A stretch of DNA of 64,000 bases from CAVXYG01 sp963766005 (GCA_963766005.1 CAVXYG010000008.1:573203-637202), one strand, 5' to 3'. Shown: positions 1-7,987, counted from the first letter of the stretch. Made by a program: numbers and translations. Notes: generated from the letters alone by a model not told the origin.

Positions 1-2
1 GT

Positions 3-290
3 GACCGGCTGGAGATCCAGTACGTGGTGACGGTCAACGACACGAAGACCGGTGACGGCCAACTGATCAACGGAGTGGTGGCCCAGGGCAAGACCGGTGA
101 CCGGCCGCCCGTCGTGCTGGAGCCGCCGCCGATCGAACACGTCGTGGAGTTCCCGGAGCCAACGCGTCCGACGACGCCGGAGACCGGTGCCGCAATCGTC
201 GGTCCCACGGCTCTCGCCTCCGGGCTGCTGATGGTGGGGCTGCTCCTGGTGTTCGTGGCGGCCCAGCGCCGGCGGACGAAGCCGCTGTGA
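3..290 (+). CDS. C-terminal end of a wall-anchored surface protein (5' truncated by window edge)
   Basis: The frame is open from the window edge, so only the last 95 codons are visible. The segment has a beta-rich stretch (about EIQYVVTVND), then a proline-rich spacer, a TPETG motif, a hydrophobic segment of about 23 residues and a basic tail (QRRRTKPL). That order is the sortase sorting-signal layout: pentapeptide, membrane segment, positive tail. TPETG departs from the LPxTG consensus, so sortase processing is an inference; simple C-terminal membrane anchoring is the alternative. The N-terminal domains, and hence the function, lie outside the window. A GC-rich hairpin follows the stop codon. 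Confidence 0.6.
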   Translation, partial: DRLEIQYVVTVNDTKTGDGQLINGVVAQGKTGDRPPVVLEPPPIEHVVEFPEPTRPTTPETGAAIVGPTALASGLLMVGLLLVFVAAQRRRTKPL

Positions 291-296
291 TGTCAG

Positions 297-329
297 CCGG
301 GGGGACGGCCAGCGGCGGCCGCCCCCCGG
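297..329 (+). terminator. GC-rich hairpin after the surface-protein gene
   Basis: The arms ccgggggg (297-304) and ccccccgg (322-329) are exact inverted repeats, with a second ggcc/ggcc pairing inside the loop. It lies 7 bases past the stop codon of the upstream gene and ahead of the convergent ybaK-like gene. There is no U tract, so it is an intrinsic-terminator-like stem rather than a classical terminator. Confidence 0.5.
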
Positions 330-465
330 TTCGGCCGCGGGTGGTGTGGGACTCCGGCGACCTTGCATGGCAGGGTCACGTGGAGGGTGTCGAAGGCGAG
401 CACTCGGGGACCGGCCCGGGCCAGCGGGCTGTAGGCGATGTGCAGCTCGGTCGCTCGAGAGGAAG

Positions 466-966
466 CTAGTCCGGCCGGCCGATCGGGGCGGATCGTGCGT
501 TGGTGACGCGTACCAGGTGCTCGGGCATGATCTCGATGTCCAGTCCGCGCCGGCCGCCGGAGACCAGGACCGAGGAGTATTCCATGGCGGTCACGTCGAT
601 CACGGTCGGCAGGGCCCGTTTCTGGCCGATCGGCGAGATGCCGCCGACCACGTAGCCGGTACTGCGCTCGGCGCGGTCCGGGTCGGCGATCGCGGCCTTC
701 TTGCCGCCCACGGCGGCGGCAAGGGCCTTGAGGTCCAATTGGCCGGACACCGGCACGACGGCGACGACGAGGTCGCCGTCGACGTCGGTGAGGAGCGTCT
801 TGAAGACCCGGCGAGGATCGAACCCGAGGGCCTCGGCCGCCTCCAAGCCGTAGGAGGCGGTCTCCGGGTCGTGGAGGTAGGGGTGCAGGGCGAAGGGGAC
901 TCCCTGCTCCGCGAGGGTCTTGGTCGCCGGCGTGCTGCCGCTGCCGCGTGCCTTCTTCTTGGCCAC
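466..966 (-). CDS. ybaK: YbaK-type Cys-tRNA(Pro) deacylase
   Basis: This 166-residue protein belongs to the YbaK/EbsC branch of the aminoacyl-tRNA editing family, which hydrolyses Cys-tRNA(Pro) made in error by prolyl-tRNA synthetase. Visible family features are ASYGLEAAEALG near residue 40, VFKTLL, LVVAVVPVSGQLDLKALA with the usual lysine, and GYVVGGISPIGQKR about two thirds through. Length matches the family (about 155-165). The start is GTG at 966; a TAGCGT box ends 6 nt upstream, which suggests a leaderless mRNA. It is convergent with the surface-protein gene and divergent from hisD. Confidence 0.9.
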   Translation of the reverse strand: MAKKKARGSGSTPATKTLAEQGVPFALHPYLHDPETASYGLEAAEALGFDPRRVFKTLLTDVDGDLVVAVVPVSGQLDLKALAAAVGGKKAAIADPDRAERSTGYVVGGISPIGQKRALPTVIDVTAMEYSSVLVSGGRRGLDIEIMPEHLVRVTNARSAPIGRPD

Positions 967-972
967 GCGCCT

Positions 973-978
973 ACGCTA
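973..978 (-). promoter_or_regulatory. -10 box of the ybaK-like gene (leaderless)
   Basis: TAGCGT on the minus strand lies 6 nt before the GTG start codon. It fits the actinobacterial TANNNT -10 pattern and implies transcription starting at or next to the start codon. Confidence 0.5.
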
Positions 979-1037
979 CCGAGTCCAGCCCCGGGTGGCA
1001 GGGCCCGGAAGGGTTCGGCCATGCCGCAGTGGCGCCG

Positions 1038-1043
1038 TAAACT
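1038..1043 (+). promoter_or_regulatory. -10 box of hisD (leaderless)
   Basis: TAAACT lies 6 nt before the GTG start of hisD, and a weak TTCGGC sits 18 bp further upstream. The spacing implies a leaderless his transcript with no room for an attenuator. Confidence 0.55.
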
Positions 1044-1049
1044 GGCACC

Positions 1050-2360
1050 GTGATCAGGCGTCTGGATCTTCGCGGTGCACCAACCGATGTCGTGGCATCC
1101 ATGCTGCCCAGAGCCGGCCTCGACGTCGAGCACGCTCAAGAGCAGGTCCGCCCCATCGTCGCCGATGTCGCCGAGCGCGGCGTCGATGCGGTTCTGGACT
1201 GGGGGGAGCGCTTCGACGGAGTGCGCCCGCCCGCGCTGCGTGTGCCGGAGGAAGTGCTGGCTGCGGCCGTCGAGGCTCTGGACCCGCAGGTCCGCGCGGC
1301 CTTGCAGGAGGCGATCGTGCGGGTCCGCGCGGTCCACGCAGACCAGCACCGGCCCGACACCCAGACGGTCGTTGTGCCCGGGGGGACTGTCGTGCAGAGG
1401 TGGCTGCCGGTGGACCGCGTCGGCTTGTACGTCCCCGGCGGCAAGGCCGTCTACCCCAGCAGCGTGGTGATGAATGTCGTCCCGGCGCAGTTGGCAGGTG
1501 TGCAGTCCTTGGCGGTGGCAAGCCCGCCCCAGGCCGACCACAACGGCTGGCCGCATCCGACCGTCCTCGCCGCCTGCCACCTGCTCGGGGTCGACGAGGT
1601 GTACGCCACCGGCGGGGCGCAGGCCATCGCCTTCTTCGCCTATGGCGCCCGCCTCGATGACGGTACCGTCGTTCCGGCAGCGGATCTGGTGACCGGTCCG
1701 GGGAACATCTGGGTGACGGCGGCGAAGCGGATGCTCAAGGGCCGTATCGGCATTGACTCCGAGGCCGGTCCGACCGAGGTCATGATCCTGGCCGACGACA
1801 CGGCAGATCCCGGGCACGTCGCGGCCGACCTGATCAGCCAGGCCGAGCACGACACCATCGCGGCGGCCGTCCTGGTTACCGCCTCGGAGCAGCTCGCCGA
1901 TGCCGTGGCGCTGGAGTTGGAGCGCCGAGTAGCCCGGACGAAGCACCAGGAGCGCATCCTCGAAGCCCTCGCCGGGGAGCAGAGCGGCATCGTGCTGGTC
2001 GATGATCTGGCCGAGGGACTGGACGTCGTGAACGCCTACGGCGCCGAGCACCTCGAGATCCACACGGCGCAGGCGCGCGAGGTCGCCATGGCTGTGCGGA
2101 ACGCCGGCGCGATCTTCGTCGGCCCCTACTCGCCGGTCTCCCTCGGCGACTATGCGGCCGGGTCCAACCACGTGCTGCCGACCGGAGGGAGTGCGCGCCA
2201 TTCCTCCGGGCTATCGGTGCAGTCCTTCCTCAAGGGCGTCCAGGTCATCGAGTACGACGAGGCGGCACTGGCGGACGTCGCCGATGTCGTGCAGACCCTG
2301 GCCGCTGCGGAGGATCTCCCCGCCCACGGCGCGGCCGTCGCGGCCCGGTTCGGCGGATGA
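1050..2360 (+). CDS. hisD: Histidinol dehydrogenase
   Basis: HisD catalyses the last two steps of histidine synthesis, NAD-dependent oxidation of histidinol to histidine. The 436 residues match the usual size. Visible signatures include VGLYVPGGKAVYPSSV, a TGPGNIWVTAAKR stretch, the LISQAEHD segment with the expected zinc ligands Gln264 and His267, and the C-terminal segment GDYAAGSNHVLPT. The GTG start at 1050 is chosen because MIRRLDLRG is the typical N-terminus and a TAAACT box precedes it by 6 nt. It is the first gene of a his cluster; its stop overlaps the start of hisC by 4 bases (ATGA), indicating translational coupling. Confidence 0.96.
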   Translation: MIRRLDLRGAPTDVVASMLPRAGLDVEHAQEQVRPIVADVAERGVDAVLDWGERFDGVRPPALRVPEEVLAAAVEALDPQVRAALQEAIVRVRAVHADQHRPDTQTVVVPGGTVVQRWLPVDRVGLYVPGGKAVYPSSVVMNVVPAQLAGVQSLAVASPPQADHNGWPHPTVLAACHLLGVDEVYATGGAQAIAFFAYGARLDDGTVVPAADLVTGPGNIWVTAAKRMLKGRIGIDSEAGPTEVMILADDTADPGHVAADLISQAEHDTIAAAVLVTASEQLADAVALELERRVARTKHQERILEALAGEQSGIVLVDDLAEGLDVVNAYGAEHLEIHTAQAREVAMAVRNAGAIFVGPYSPVSLGDYAAGSNHVLPTGGSARHSSGLSVQSFLKGVQVIEYDEAALADVADVVQTLAAAEDLPAHGAAVAARFGG

Positions 2361-3436
2361 ACTACCGGCCCCCCGTACGCGAGGAGCTCCTCGGCGAGCA
2401 GCCGTACGGGGCCCCGGTGCTGGACGTGCCGGTGCGGCTGAACGTCAACGAGAACCCGATCGGCCCCGACGCCGACCTGGTCGCCGCGATCGCCCGAGCG
2501 GTCGCGGACGCCGCTCCGCATCTCAACCGGTACCCCGACCGAGAGGCGATCGGGCTGCGGTCCGATCTCGCCGACTACCTGGGGCACGGCCTCAGCGCCG
2601 CCAACACCTGGGCAGGCAACGGCTCCAACGAGGTGATGGCGCACCTGTTCCGAGCCTTCGGCGGCCCCGGCCGGACCGCCCTGACGTTCACGCCGACCTA
2701 CTCGATGTATCCGGAGTATGCGCGCAACGGGTTCACCGACTTCGTCCCCTTGCCGCTGCCGGAGGACTACGTCGCGACTCCGGAGCTCGTCTCCGCCGCC
2801 ATCGCCGAGCACCGGCCTTCGCTCACGCTGATCGCCTCGCCGAACAACCCGACCGGCATCGCGGTGGACGACGAGGTAGTCCGTGCTGCCTGCACTGCAG
2901 GCGACGGGATCGTCGTTGTGGATGAGGCATATGCGGAGTTCCGCAGGGACGGGACCGGCACCGCCCTGGCACTGCTGGGGCAGTACCCGAACCTCGTGGT
3001 CACCAGGACGATGAGCAAGGCCTTCGCGTTCGCCGGAGGGCGCCTGGGCTACCTCGCTGCGCACCCGGCCATCGTCGACGCCCTGCGCATCGTCCGGCTT
3101 CCGTATCACCTCTCCGCGCTGACCCAGGTTGCGGCCCGCACGGCTTTGGCGCACCGGGCGTCGCTGCTGGCCAACGTCGATACGTTGCGGACCGAGCGCG
3201 ACGCGCTGGCCACGTGGTTGGGCGATCAGGGCCTGCACGTCTTTCCCTCGGACGCCAACTTCCTGCTCACCGGACCGTTCGCCGACCGCGACACCGTCTG
3301 GCAGCAGCTCGTCGATCACGGAGTTCTGGTCCGTGTGATCGGACCTGCGGGATACTTGCGCATCAGCGTCGGGACACCGACCGAGAACACGGCAGTGCGC
3401 GCAGCGCTGTCGGAGGTAGTGAAGGGGTCGCGATGA
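2357..3436 (+). CDS. hisC: Histidinol-phosphate aminotransferase
   Basis: HisC is a PLP enzyme that transaminates imidazole-acetol phosphate to histidinol phosphate. The 359-residue protein has the class I/II aminotransferase layout: LNVNENPIGP near the N-terminus, ASPNNPTGI, VVDEAYAEF, and TMSKAFAFAGGRLGY with the PLP-binding Lys221. The C-terminal arginine region is GYLRISVGT. It overlaps hisD upstream and hisB downstream by 4 bases (ATGA) each, so hisDCB is read as one coupled unit. Confidence 0.96.
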   Translation: MNYRPPVREELLGEQPYGAPVLDVPVRLNVNENPIGPDADLVAAIARAVADAAPHLNRYPDREAIGLRSDLADYLGHGLSAANTWAGNGSNEVMAHLFRAFGGPGRTALTFTPTYSMYPEYARNGFTDFVPLPLPEDYVATPELVSAAIAEHRPSLTLIASPNNPTGIAVDDEVVRAACTAGDGIVVVDEAYAEFRRDGTGTALALLGQYPNLVVTRTMSKAFAFAGGRLGYLAAHPAIVDALRIVRLPYHLSALTQVAARTALAHRASLLANVDTLRTERDALATWLGDQGLHVFPSDANFLLTGPFADRDTVWQQLVDHGVLVRVIGPAGYLRISVGTPTENTAVRAALSEVVKGSR

Positions 3437-4026
3437 GTCGCCGTGGACACGTGGAGAGAGCGACGAAGGAGAGCGACGTCCTAGTCGACCTGGATCTCGA
3501 CGGCACCGGGGTCGTCGAGATCGACACGGGGGTCGGCTTCTACGACCACATGCTCGCCCAGCTGGGCAAGCACGGACTGCTGGATCTGACGGTGAAGACC
3601 ACCGGCGACCTGCACATCGACTCCCACCACACTGTGGAAGACACGGCGCTTGCCCTTGGCGCAGCACTGCGGCAGGCGCTGGGGGACAAGGCGGGGATCC
3701 GGCGTTACGGCGATGCCCTCGTCCCGTTGGACGAGGCGCTCGTGCAGACGGCTGTGGACCTGTCGGGACGGCCCTACCTCGTCCACGAGGAGCCGGATAT
3801 CCCGGTCGGGCTCATCGGCACGTACGACACGACGCTGACCAGGCACGTCTTCGAGTCGATCGTGGCGACGGCCCAGATCACGTTGCACGTCCGGGTTCTG
3901 TCGGGCCGCAACGCCCACCACATCGTCGAGGCGCAATTCAAGTCCGTCGCACGGGCACTGCGCGCCGCAGTGGAGCGCGACCCGCGTGTCGTCGGCGTGC
4001 CCTCCACGAAGGGAACGCTGGGGTGA
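3433..4026 (+). CDS. hisB: Imidazoleglycerol-phosphate dehydratase
   Basis: HisB dehydrates imidazole glycerol phosphate to imidazole-acetol phosphate. The 197-residue single-domain form (no N-terminal phosphatase domain as in E. coli) shows GVGFYDHMLAQLGKHG, DSHHTVEDTALALG with the Mn-binding histidines, and a late NAHHIVEAQFK segment. The open frame extends further upstream, but ATG 3433 overlaps the hisC stop (ATGA) and gives the family N-terminus RRGHVERATKE, so it is preferred. It overlaps hisH by 4 bases (GTGA). Confidence 0.96.
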   Translation: MSRRGHVERATKESDVLVDLDLDGTGVVEIDTGVGFYDHMLAQLGKHGLLDLTVKTTGDLHIDSHHTVEDTALALGAALRQALGDKAGIRRYGDALVPLDEALVQTAVDLSGRPYLVHEEPDIPVGLIGTYDTTLTRHVFESIVATAQITLHVRVLSGRNAHHIVEAQFKSVARALRAAVERDPRVVGVPSTKGTLG

Positions 4027-4652
4027 GTGCCTCTGTCGTCATCCTGGATTACGGGTCGGGCAACCTCCGCTCGGCAGAGCGTGCCTTGGCCTCCACGGGG
4101 GCTGACGTGGCGGTGACGGCGGATCCACGCGCTGCGCTGGAGGCCGACGGCCTCGTCGTCCCCGGTGTCGGGGCGTTTGCCGCGTGCATGGCTGGGATCG
4201 GCGCCGTGGGCGGTGAGCGCTTGGTCGAGCAGCGCCTGGCCGGGGGTCGCCCCGTCCTGGGGATCTGCGTCGGGATGCAGGTGCTGTTCGAGCACGGCGT
4301 GGAGCACGGCGTAGACACGCCCGGGCTGGGCCAGTGGCCGGGCGTGGTCGATCGTCTGAAGGCGGAGATCCTGCCGCATATGGGGTGGAATTCCGTCACC
4401 GTCCCAGTAGGGTCGCGGCTCTTCGCCGGCATCGAGGACCAGCGCTTCTACTTCGTGCACTCCTACGGTGCCCAGGAATGGCTGCTCGACGGGTCGGGCC
4501 CGCTGAGGCCGCCCATGGTCACCTGGGCGGAGCACGGAGGCCGATTCGTGGCCGCGGTGGAGAACGGACCGCTGTGCGCGACGCAGTTCCACCCGGAGAA
4601 GTCCGGAGACGCCGGTCTGGCGCTGCTGCGGAACTGGGTCGGCACACTGTAG
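4023..4652 (+). CDS. hisH: Imidazole glycerol phosphate synthase, glutaminase subunit
   Basis: HisH is the class I glutamine amidotransferase that feeds ammonia to HisF, the cyclase subunit. Its 209 residues carry the nucleophile Cys82 in GICVGMQVLFE, and His190/Glu192 in QFHPEKSG complete the triad. VPGVGAF forms the oxyanion-strand region. GTG 4023 overlaps the hisB stop. Its partner hisF lies about 1.2 kb downstream on the opposite strand, so the two subunits are not co-transcribed here. Confidence 0.96.
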   Translation: MSASVVILDYGSGNLRSAERALASTGADVAVTADPRAALEADGLVVPGVGAFAACMAGIGAVGGERLVEQRLAGGRPVLGICVGMQVLFEHGVEHGVDTPGLGQWPGVVDRLKAEILPHMGWNSVTVPVGSRLFAGIEDQRFYFVHSYGAQEWLLDGSGPLRPPMVTWAEHGGRFVAAVENGPLCATQFHPEKSGDAGLALLRNWVGTL

Positions 4653-4690
4653 ACCGGCGACCGGTTGCAGAGGGTAACGATCCCCCGCGG

Positions 4691-4789
4691 TGATCTTGGA
4701 GCCAGTGTGCTGCATGTCCCGAAAACGACGCGAACCAAGATCAACTGGGTCCAGAAATGAAGGTTCTGGGACACCGACGAGCCAGAACC
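4691..4789 (+). promoter_or_regulatory. Paired and competing inverted repeats between hisH and priA/hisA
   Basis: The 242-base gap holds a 9-bp inverted repeat (tgatcttgg 4691-4699 with ccaagatca 4735-4743) and an 8-bp hairpin (ggttctgg 4762-4769 with ccagaacc 4782-4789). A third segment, ccagaa 4751-4756, could pair with ttctgg 4764-4769 and so compete with that hairpin. This resembles terminator or attenuator geometry, but no leader peptide or U tract is evident. Confidence 0.3.
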
Positions 4790-4882
4790 GTCGGACACCG
4801 CAGCCACGGTAACGCACTGGAGTGGAAGCGCCCCCTGCTGCAGCCCCGGGCACGTGGGGTCGGAGCCGCGCGGCCCCTCCCG

Positions 4883-4888
4883 TACCGT
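4883..4888 (+). promoter_or_regulatory. -10 box of priA/hisA (leaderless)
   Basis: TACCGT lies 6 nt before the GTG start at 4895. It supports a promoter inside the his cluster that gives a leaderless mRNA. Confidence 0.5.
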
Positions 4889-4894
4889 TGATCC

Positions 4895-5620
4895 GTGACC
4901 CAACGACTGGAACTGCTCCCGGCTGTCGATGTCGCAGATGGCAAGGCCGTGCGACTGGTGCAGGGCGAGGCCGGAACCGAGACCGACTACGGCGATCCGT
5001 TGGCTGCCGCGATGGCGTGGCAGGAAGCCGGCGCCGAGTGGATCCACCTCGTGGACCTTGACGCCGCGTTCGGCCGCGGCAGCAACGCCGACCTGCTCGC
5101 TCGCGTAGTCGGCGCTCTGGACGTGCAGGTGGAAATGTCCGGCGGCATCCGCGACGACGAGTCCCTGGAGCGTGCCCTGGCCACGGGCTGTCGCCGCGTC
5201 AACGTCGGCACTGCGGCCTTGGAGGATCCGCAATGGTGCGCCGCGGCGATCGCCCGGCACGGCGATCGGATCGCGGTGGGTCTCGACGTGCGGGGCACGA
5301 CGCTAGCCGCCCGCGGCTGGACACAGGAGGGCGGCGAGCTCTTCGCCACGCTGGCCAGACTCGATGCCGACGGGTGCTCCCGGTACGTCGTGACGGACGT
5401 GACCAAGGACGGCACCCTGCGCGGCCCGAACGTCGAACTGCTGCGGCAGGTGTGCGCCGCCACCGACCGACCGGTGGTGGCGTCGGGAGGCGTATCGACC
5501 CTGGCCGACCTCCGCGCGTTGGCCGAGCTCGTACCGATCGGCGTCGAGGGGGCCATCGTGGGCAAGGCGCTCTACGCAGGTCGCTTCACGATGCAGGAGG
5601 CGCTGGCGAGCGTGGCTTGA
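4895..5620 (+). CDS. priA: Phosphoribosyl isomerase A (bifunctional HisA/TrpF)
   Basis: This 241-residue (beta-alpha)8 barrel isomerises ProFAR in histidine synthesis. In actinobacteria its orthologue PriA also performs the TrpF step of tryptophan synthesis. Catalytic aspartates are expected at Asp12 (AVDVADGKAV) and Asp172 (VTKDGT). The Arg140-Gly-Trp142 motif on loop 5 is the PriA hallmark that allows dual substrate use. No trpF gene occurs among the trp genes of this window, which fits bifunctionality. The start is GTG 4895, 6 nt behind a TACCGT box. It could be called hisA; dual activity is inferred from family knowledge. Confidence 0.93.
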   Translation: MTQRLELLPAVDVADGKAVRLVQGEAGTETDYGDPLAAAMAWQEAGAEWIHLVDLDAAFGRGSNADLLARVVGALDVQVEMSGGIRDDESLERALATGCRRVNVGTAALEDPQWCAAAIARHGDRIAVGLDVRGTTLAARGWTQEGGELFATLARLDADGCSRYVVTDVTKDGTLRGPNVELLRQVCAATDRPVVASGGVSTLADLRALAELVPIGVEGAIVGKALYAGRFTMQEALASVA

Positions 5621-5716
5621 TGCAGGTACCGCGGTAAGAGCGTCCTCAGTCTGCGGGTCGCCGGCCCTCCTGCAACGCTGGGTCCAGTGCTGCGGCCCCC
5701 GGGAGAAGCCGGACTT

Positions 5717-5880
5717 CCGCCGCTACCGGAGCGGACCGGGGCAGTCCCGCCGCTACCGGAGCGGACCGGGAGTCCCGCCGCTACCGGAGCGGACCGGGGA
5801 TCCCGCCGCTACCGGAGCGCCGACCGGTCGGGGAGCCCGCCGCGCGGACCGGGAATCCCGCCGCTACCTGCGGACCGGGA
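5717..5880. repeat. 28-30 bp GC-rich tandem repeats overlapping the hisF 3' end
   Basis: Units beginning ccgccgctaccgga start at 5717, 5747, 5775 and 5803 (spacings 30, 28 and 28). Degraded copies run on to about 5880. The last part overlaps the final codons of the convergent hisF. The unit may form hairpins between its GC-rich arms. Convergent genes priA and hisF end on either side, so a terminator role is possible. Confidence 0.75.
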
Positions 5881-6637
5881 ACCCCGCGTCGCCCAGCGCC
5901 GCCTTGACCTCGCCGATCGACAGGGTCCCGAAGTGGAACACCGACGCTGCCAAGACGGCGTCGGCGCCGGCGGCGACGGCCGGCGCGAAGTGCTCGAGCG
6001 CACCCGCGCCGCCGCTGGCGATCACTGGTACGCAGACCTCCCGCCGGACCCGCGAGATCATCTCGACATCGAACCCGTCGGTCGTGCCGTCGCGGTCCAT
6101 CGAGTTCAGCAGGATCTCACCCGCCCCCAGTTCTGCGGCACGCACGGCCCAAGCCAGCGCGTCCATCCCAGTACCCCGGCGACCGCCGTGGGTCGTCACT
6201 TCGAAACCCGACTCGGTTTGGGTCCCGGCCGGGCAGCGCCGGGCATCGACGGAGAGCACGACGCATTGTGCGCCGAACCGCTCGGCGGCCTCGGTCAGCA
6301 GCTCCGGCCGCGCGATCGCGGCGGTATTCACGCCCACCTTGTCCGCTCCGGCCCGCAACAGGCGGTCGAAATCGTCGGCCGATCGGACGCCGCCGCCCAC
6401 GGTCAGGGGGATGAACACCTGCTCGGCGGTGCGGCTGACCACGTCGTACATCGTCGAGCGGTCCGACGACGACGCGGTGATGTCCAGGAACACGAGTTCG
6501 TCGGCCCCGGCCGCGCCGTAGGCCTTGGCCAGTTCCACCGGATCGCCGGCATCGCGCAGGTTCACGAAGTTGACGCCCTTGACCACGCGGCCGTCATCGA
6601 CATCGAGGCACGGGATCACGCGTATGGCAAGGCTCAT
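5864..6637 (-). CDS. hisF: Imidazole glycerol phosphate synthase, cyclase subunit
   Basis: HisF joins PRFAR with HisH-derived ammonia to give imidazole glycerol phosphate and AICAR. The 257-residue barrel has the catalytic Asp12 (PCLDVDDGRVVKG) and Asp131 (LSVDARR), plus TVGGGVRS and VIASGGAG phosphate-binding loops. The open frame extends 14 codons further, but ATG at 6637 gives the family N-terminus, and a TACCCT box sits 7 nt ahead of it. It is on the strand opposite hisH, and its 3' end runs into a tandem-repeat tract. Confidence 0.96.
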   Translation of the reverse strand: MSLAIRVIPCLDVDDGRVVKGVNFVNLRDAGDPVELAKAYGAAGADELVFLDITASSSDRSTMYDVVSRTAEQVFIPLTVGGGVRSADDFDRLLRAGADKVGVNTAAIARPELLTEAAERFGAQCVVLSVDARRCPAGTQTESGFEVTTHGGRRGTGMDALAWAVRAAELGAGEILLNSMDRDGTTDGFDVEMISRVRREVCVPVIASGGAGALEHFAPAVAAGADAVLAASVFHFGTLSIGEVKAALGDAGFPVRR

Positions 6638-6644
6638 GCACGCC

Positions 6645-6650
6645 AGGGTA
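6645..6650 (-). promoter_or_regulatory. -10 box of hisF (leaderless)
   Basis: TACCCT on the minus strand lies 7 nt before the hisF ATG. It is back to back with the -10 box of the F420-type oxidoreductase gene at 6659. Confidence 0.5.
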
Positions 6651-6658
6651 GGACTGCG

Positions 6659-6664
6659 TATCGT
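6659..6664 (+). promoter_or_regulatory. -10 box of the PPOX/F420 gene (leaderless)
   Basis: TATCGT lies 7 nt before the GTG start at 6672, so hisF and this gene use closely packed divergent promoters. Confidence 0.5.
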
Positions 6665-6671
6665 GTGAGCT

Positions 6672-7079
6672 GTGATCAACCCCGAGTTGGACCGGCTGGC
6701 CCGGGCGCGCTACGTGAGCCTGACGACATACAAGCGGGACGGGACCGGCGTCGCGACCCCAGTCCGGCTCGTTTCCGAAGGCGGGTACTTGCAGGTCGTG
6801 ACCAATCGCGATTCCGGCCAGGTGGAGCGGCTGCGCGGCGAATCGCAGTTGCTGATCGCACCGTGCGATGTCCGAGGAGAACTGCAGGGGGATCCGGTGC
6901 CGGCGAGCGCCACCGTGATCGATGATCCGCAGCTCCTCGCCCGGGCGAGCGATCTGATCGTCCGGCGCTACGGCCTGATTGGCTGGTTCACCACGTGGTT
7001 GGCCCGCCTGCGCAAGCAGGATCGGGTGGTGCTGGTGATCGACGTGCCGCCCGTCCCCGAGGACGACGGACAGGTCTGA
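6672..7079 (+). CDS. PPOX-class, probably F420-dependent oxidoreductase
   Basis: A 135-residue split-barrel protein of the pyridoxamine-oxidase-like superfamily. RYVSLTTYKRDGTGVATPV near the N-terminus and LLIAPCDVRGE in the middle resemble the TIGR03666 group of mycobacterial F420-binding proteins. The substrate is unknown. It is divergent from hisF and has no obvious link to histidine synthesis beyond position. A flavin or haem cofactor instead of F420 is possible for this fold. Confidence 0.8.
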   Translation: MINPELDRLARARYVSLTTYKRDGTGVATPVRLVSEGGYLQVVTNRDSGQVERLRGESQLLIAPCDVRGELQGDPVPASATVIDDPQLLARASDLIVRRYGLIGWFTTWLARLRKQDRVVLVIDVPPVPEDDGQV

Positions 7080-7100
7080 TCGACGGTCGCCGGGCGGCGA

Positions 7101-7745
7101 TCAGATGCCCAGCCGAGCGGCCCGAAGAGCATCGACCGCGTCGGGATCGCCTTCGAACTCGACGTGCTGCTCCTTGCGGCCGAAGGCGAGCATCGTCAGT
7201 TCGGCGGGGTCACCGACGATCGTGGCGACCGGCTTGCCGCCCTTGAGCTTCAGTGGCGCAGCGTCGGGTACATCGGTGCGGCGCATCTGCACACCGACCT
7301 TCACCTTGCCGAGCAGCATCTTCCCCGTTGAGCGCAGCCGGTCCCAGAGGAACTCCGTCAGATCCGGATCCAACTCCCTGGGCTGCCAATCCGGCTGGGC
7401 ACGGCGGATGTCCTCGGTGTGCACGAAGAACTCCACCGTGTTGGCCTGGCCGTCGACCAGCGGCAGCCGGAACGTGGACCAGATGGGTGGGCCGTTGCGG
7501 ATCAGCCGGACGAGCTTCTCGTACGGCTCCGACGCGGCGCCGTTCTGGACCCGTTCGGTCCACGCCGCCAACGGTCCGCCCAGGATACCCAGCGCAGCGT
7601 CCGGCCTGCCCTCCCGCACCACGAGGTGGGCGGCGAGGTCGCGCGTGGTCCAGCCCTCGCACAGCGTTGGAGCGTCAGGGCCATATTGCTCCAACAGGTC
7701 GCACAGCAGCTGGCGCTCGGCGCGCGCGAGATCGGTCGTCGACAC
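7101..7745 (-). CDS. TIGR03085-family protein (maleylpyruvate-isomerase-like fold)
   Basis: About 214 residues with the N-terminal four-helix region of the DinB/mycothiol-dependent maleylpyruvate isomerase superfamily: LCEGWTTRDLAAHLVVREGRPDAALG is the family signature, followed by VEFFVHTEDIRRAQPDW. His residues in AAHL and FFVHTEDIRR could bind a metal as in relatives. The function is not known. I prefer the GTG start at 7745 because a TAGCAT box ends 7 nt upstream; the in-frame ATG at 7754 overlaps that box and is the alternative. It is convergent with the F420-type gene. Confidence 0.8.
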   Translation of the reverse strand: MSTTDLARAERQLLCDLLEQYGPDAPTLCEGWTTRDLAAHLVVREGRPDAALGILGGPLAAWTERVQNGAASEPYEKLVRLIRNGPPIWSTFRLPLVDGQANTVEFFVHTEDIRRAQPDWQPRELDPDLTEFLWDRLRSTGKMLLGKVKVGVQMRRTDVPDAAPLKLKGGKPVATIVGDPAELTMLAFGRKEQHVEFEGDPDAVDALRAARLGI

Positions 7746-7752
7746 AGCGCCC

Positions 7753-7758
7753 ATGCTA
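7753..7758 (-). promoter_or_regulatory. -10 box of the TIGR03085 gene (leaderless)
   Basis: TAGCAT on the minus strand lies 7 nt before GTG 7745. It overlaps the alternative ATG, which argues against that codon being used. Confidence 0.4.
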
Positions 7759-7880
7759 GACAGCGGCGCTGCGGTCAGGGCGGCGGGGTCGGCGCGAGTG
7801 CGGGGGGCGCCGCTGGCGCCAATCACGGTTCGACCGGCGGGCATCCCGGTTCCAGCCCTGCGGACGATCCCCGGCGACAC

Positions 7881-7987
7881 GGGCCGAGCGGCCGGCCGAG
7901 CGCCCGTGAGACCGACCGCTGCCCGGGGCCGAGCGGCCGGCCGAGCGCCCGTGAGACCGACCGCTGCCCGGGGCCGAGCGGCCGGAC
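7881..7987. repeat. 45-bp tandem repeat, 2.3 copies
   Basis: A unit starting gggccgagcggccggccgag occurs exactly at 7881-7925 and again at 7926-7970. A partial third copy starts at 7971 and diverges after about 15 bases. The two full copies appear identical, so the duplication is recent or maintained. Confidence 0.85.

Noticed and set aside
5717..5880. 28-bp direct repeats as a CRISPR array
   Set aside because: Unit length is right for a CRISPR repeat, but copies are adjacent without unique spacers and there are no cas genes.
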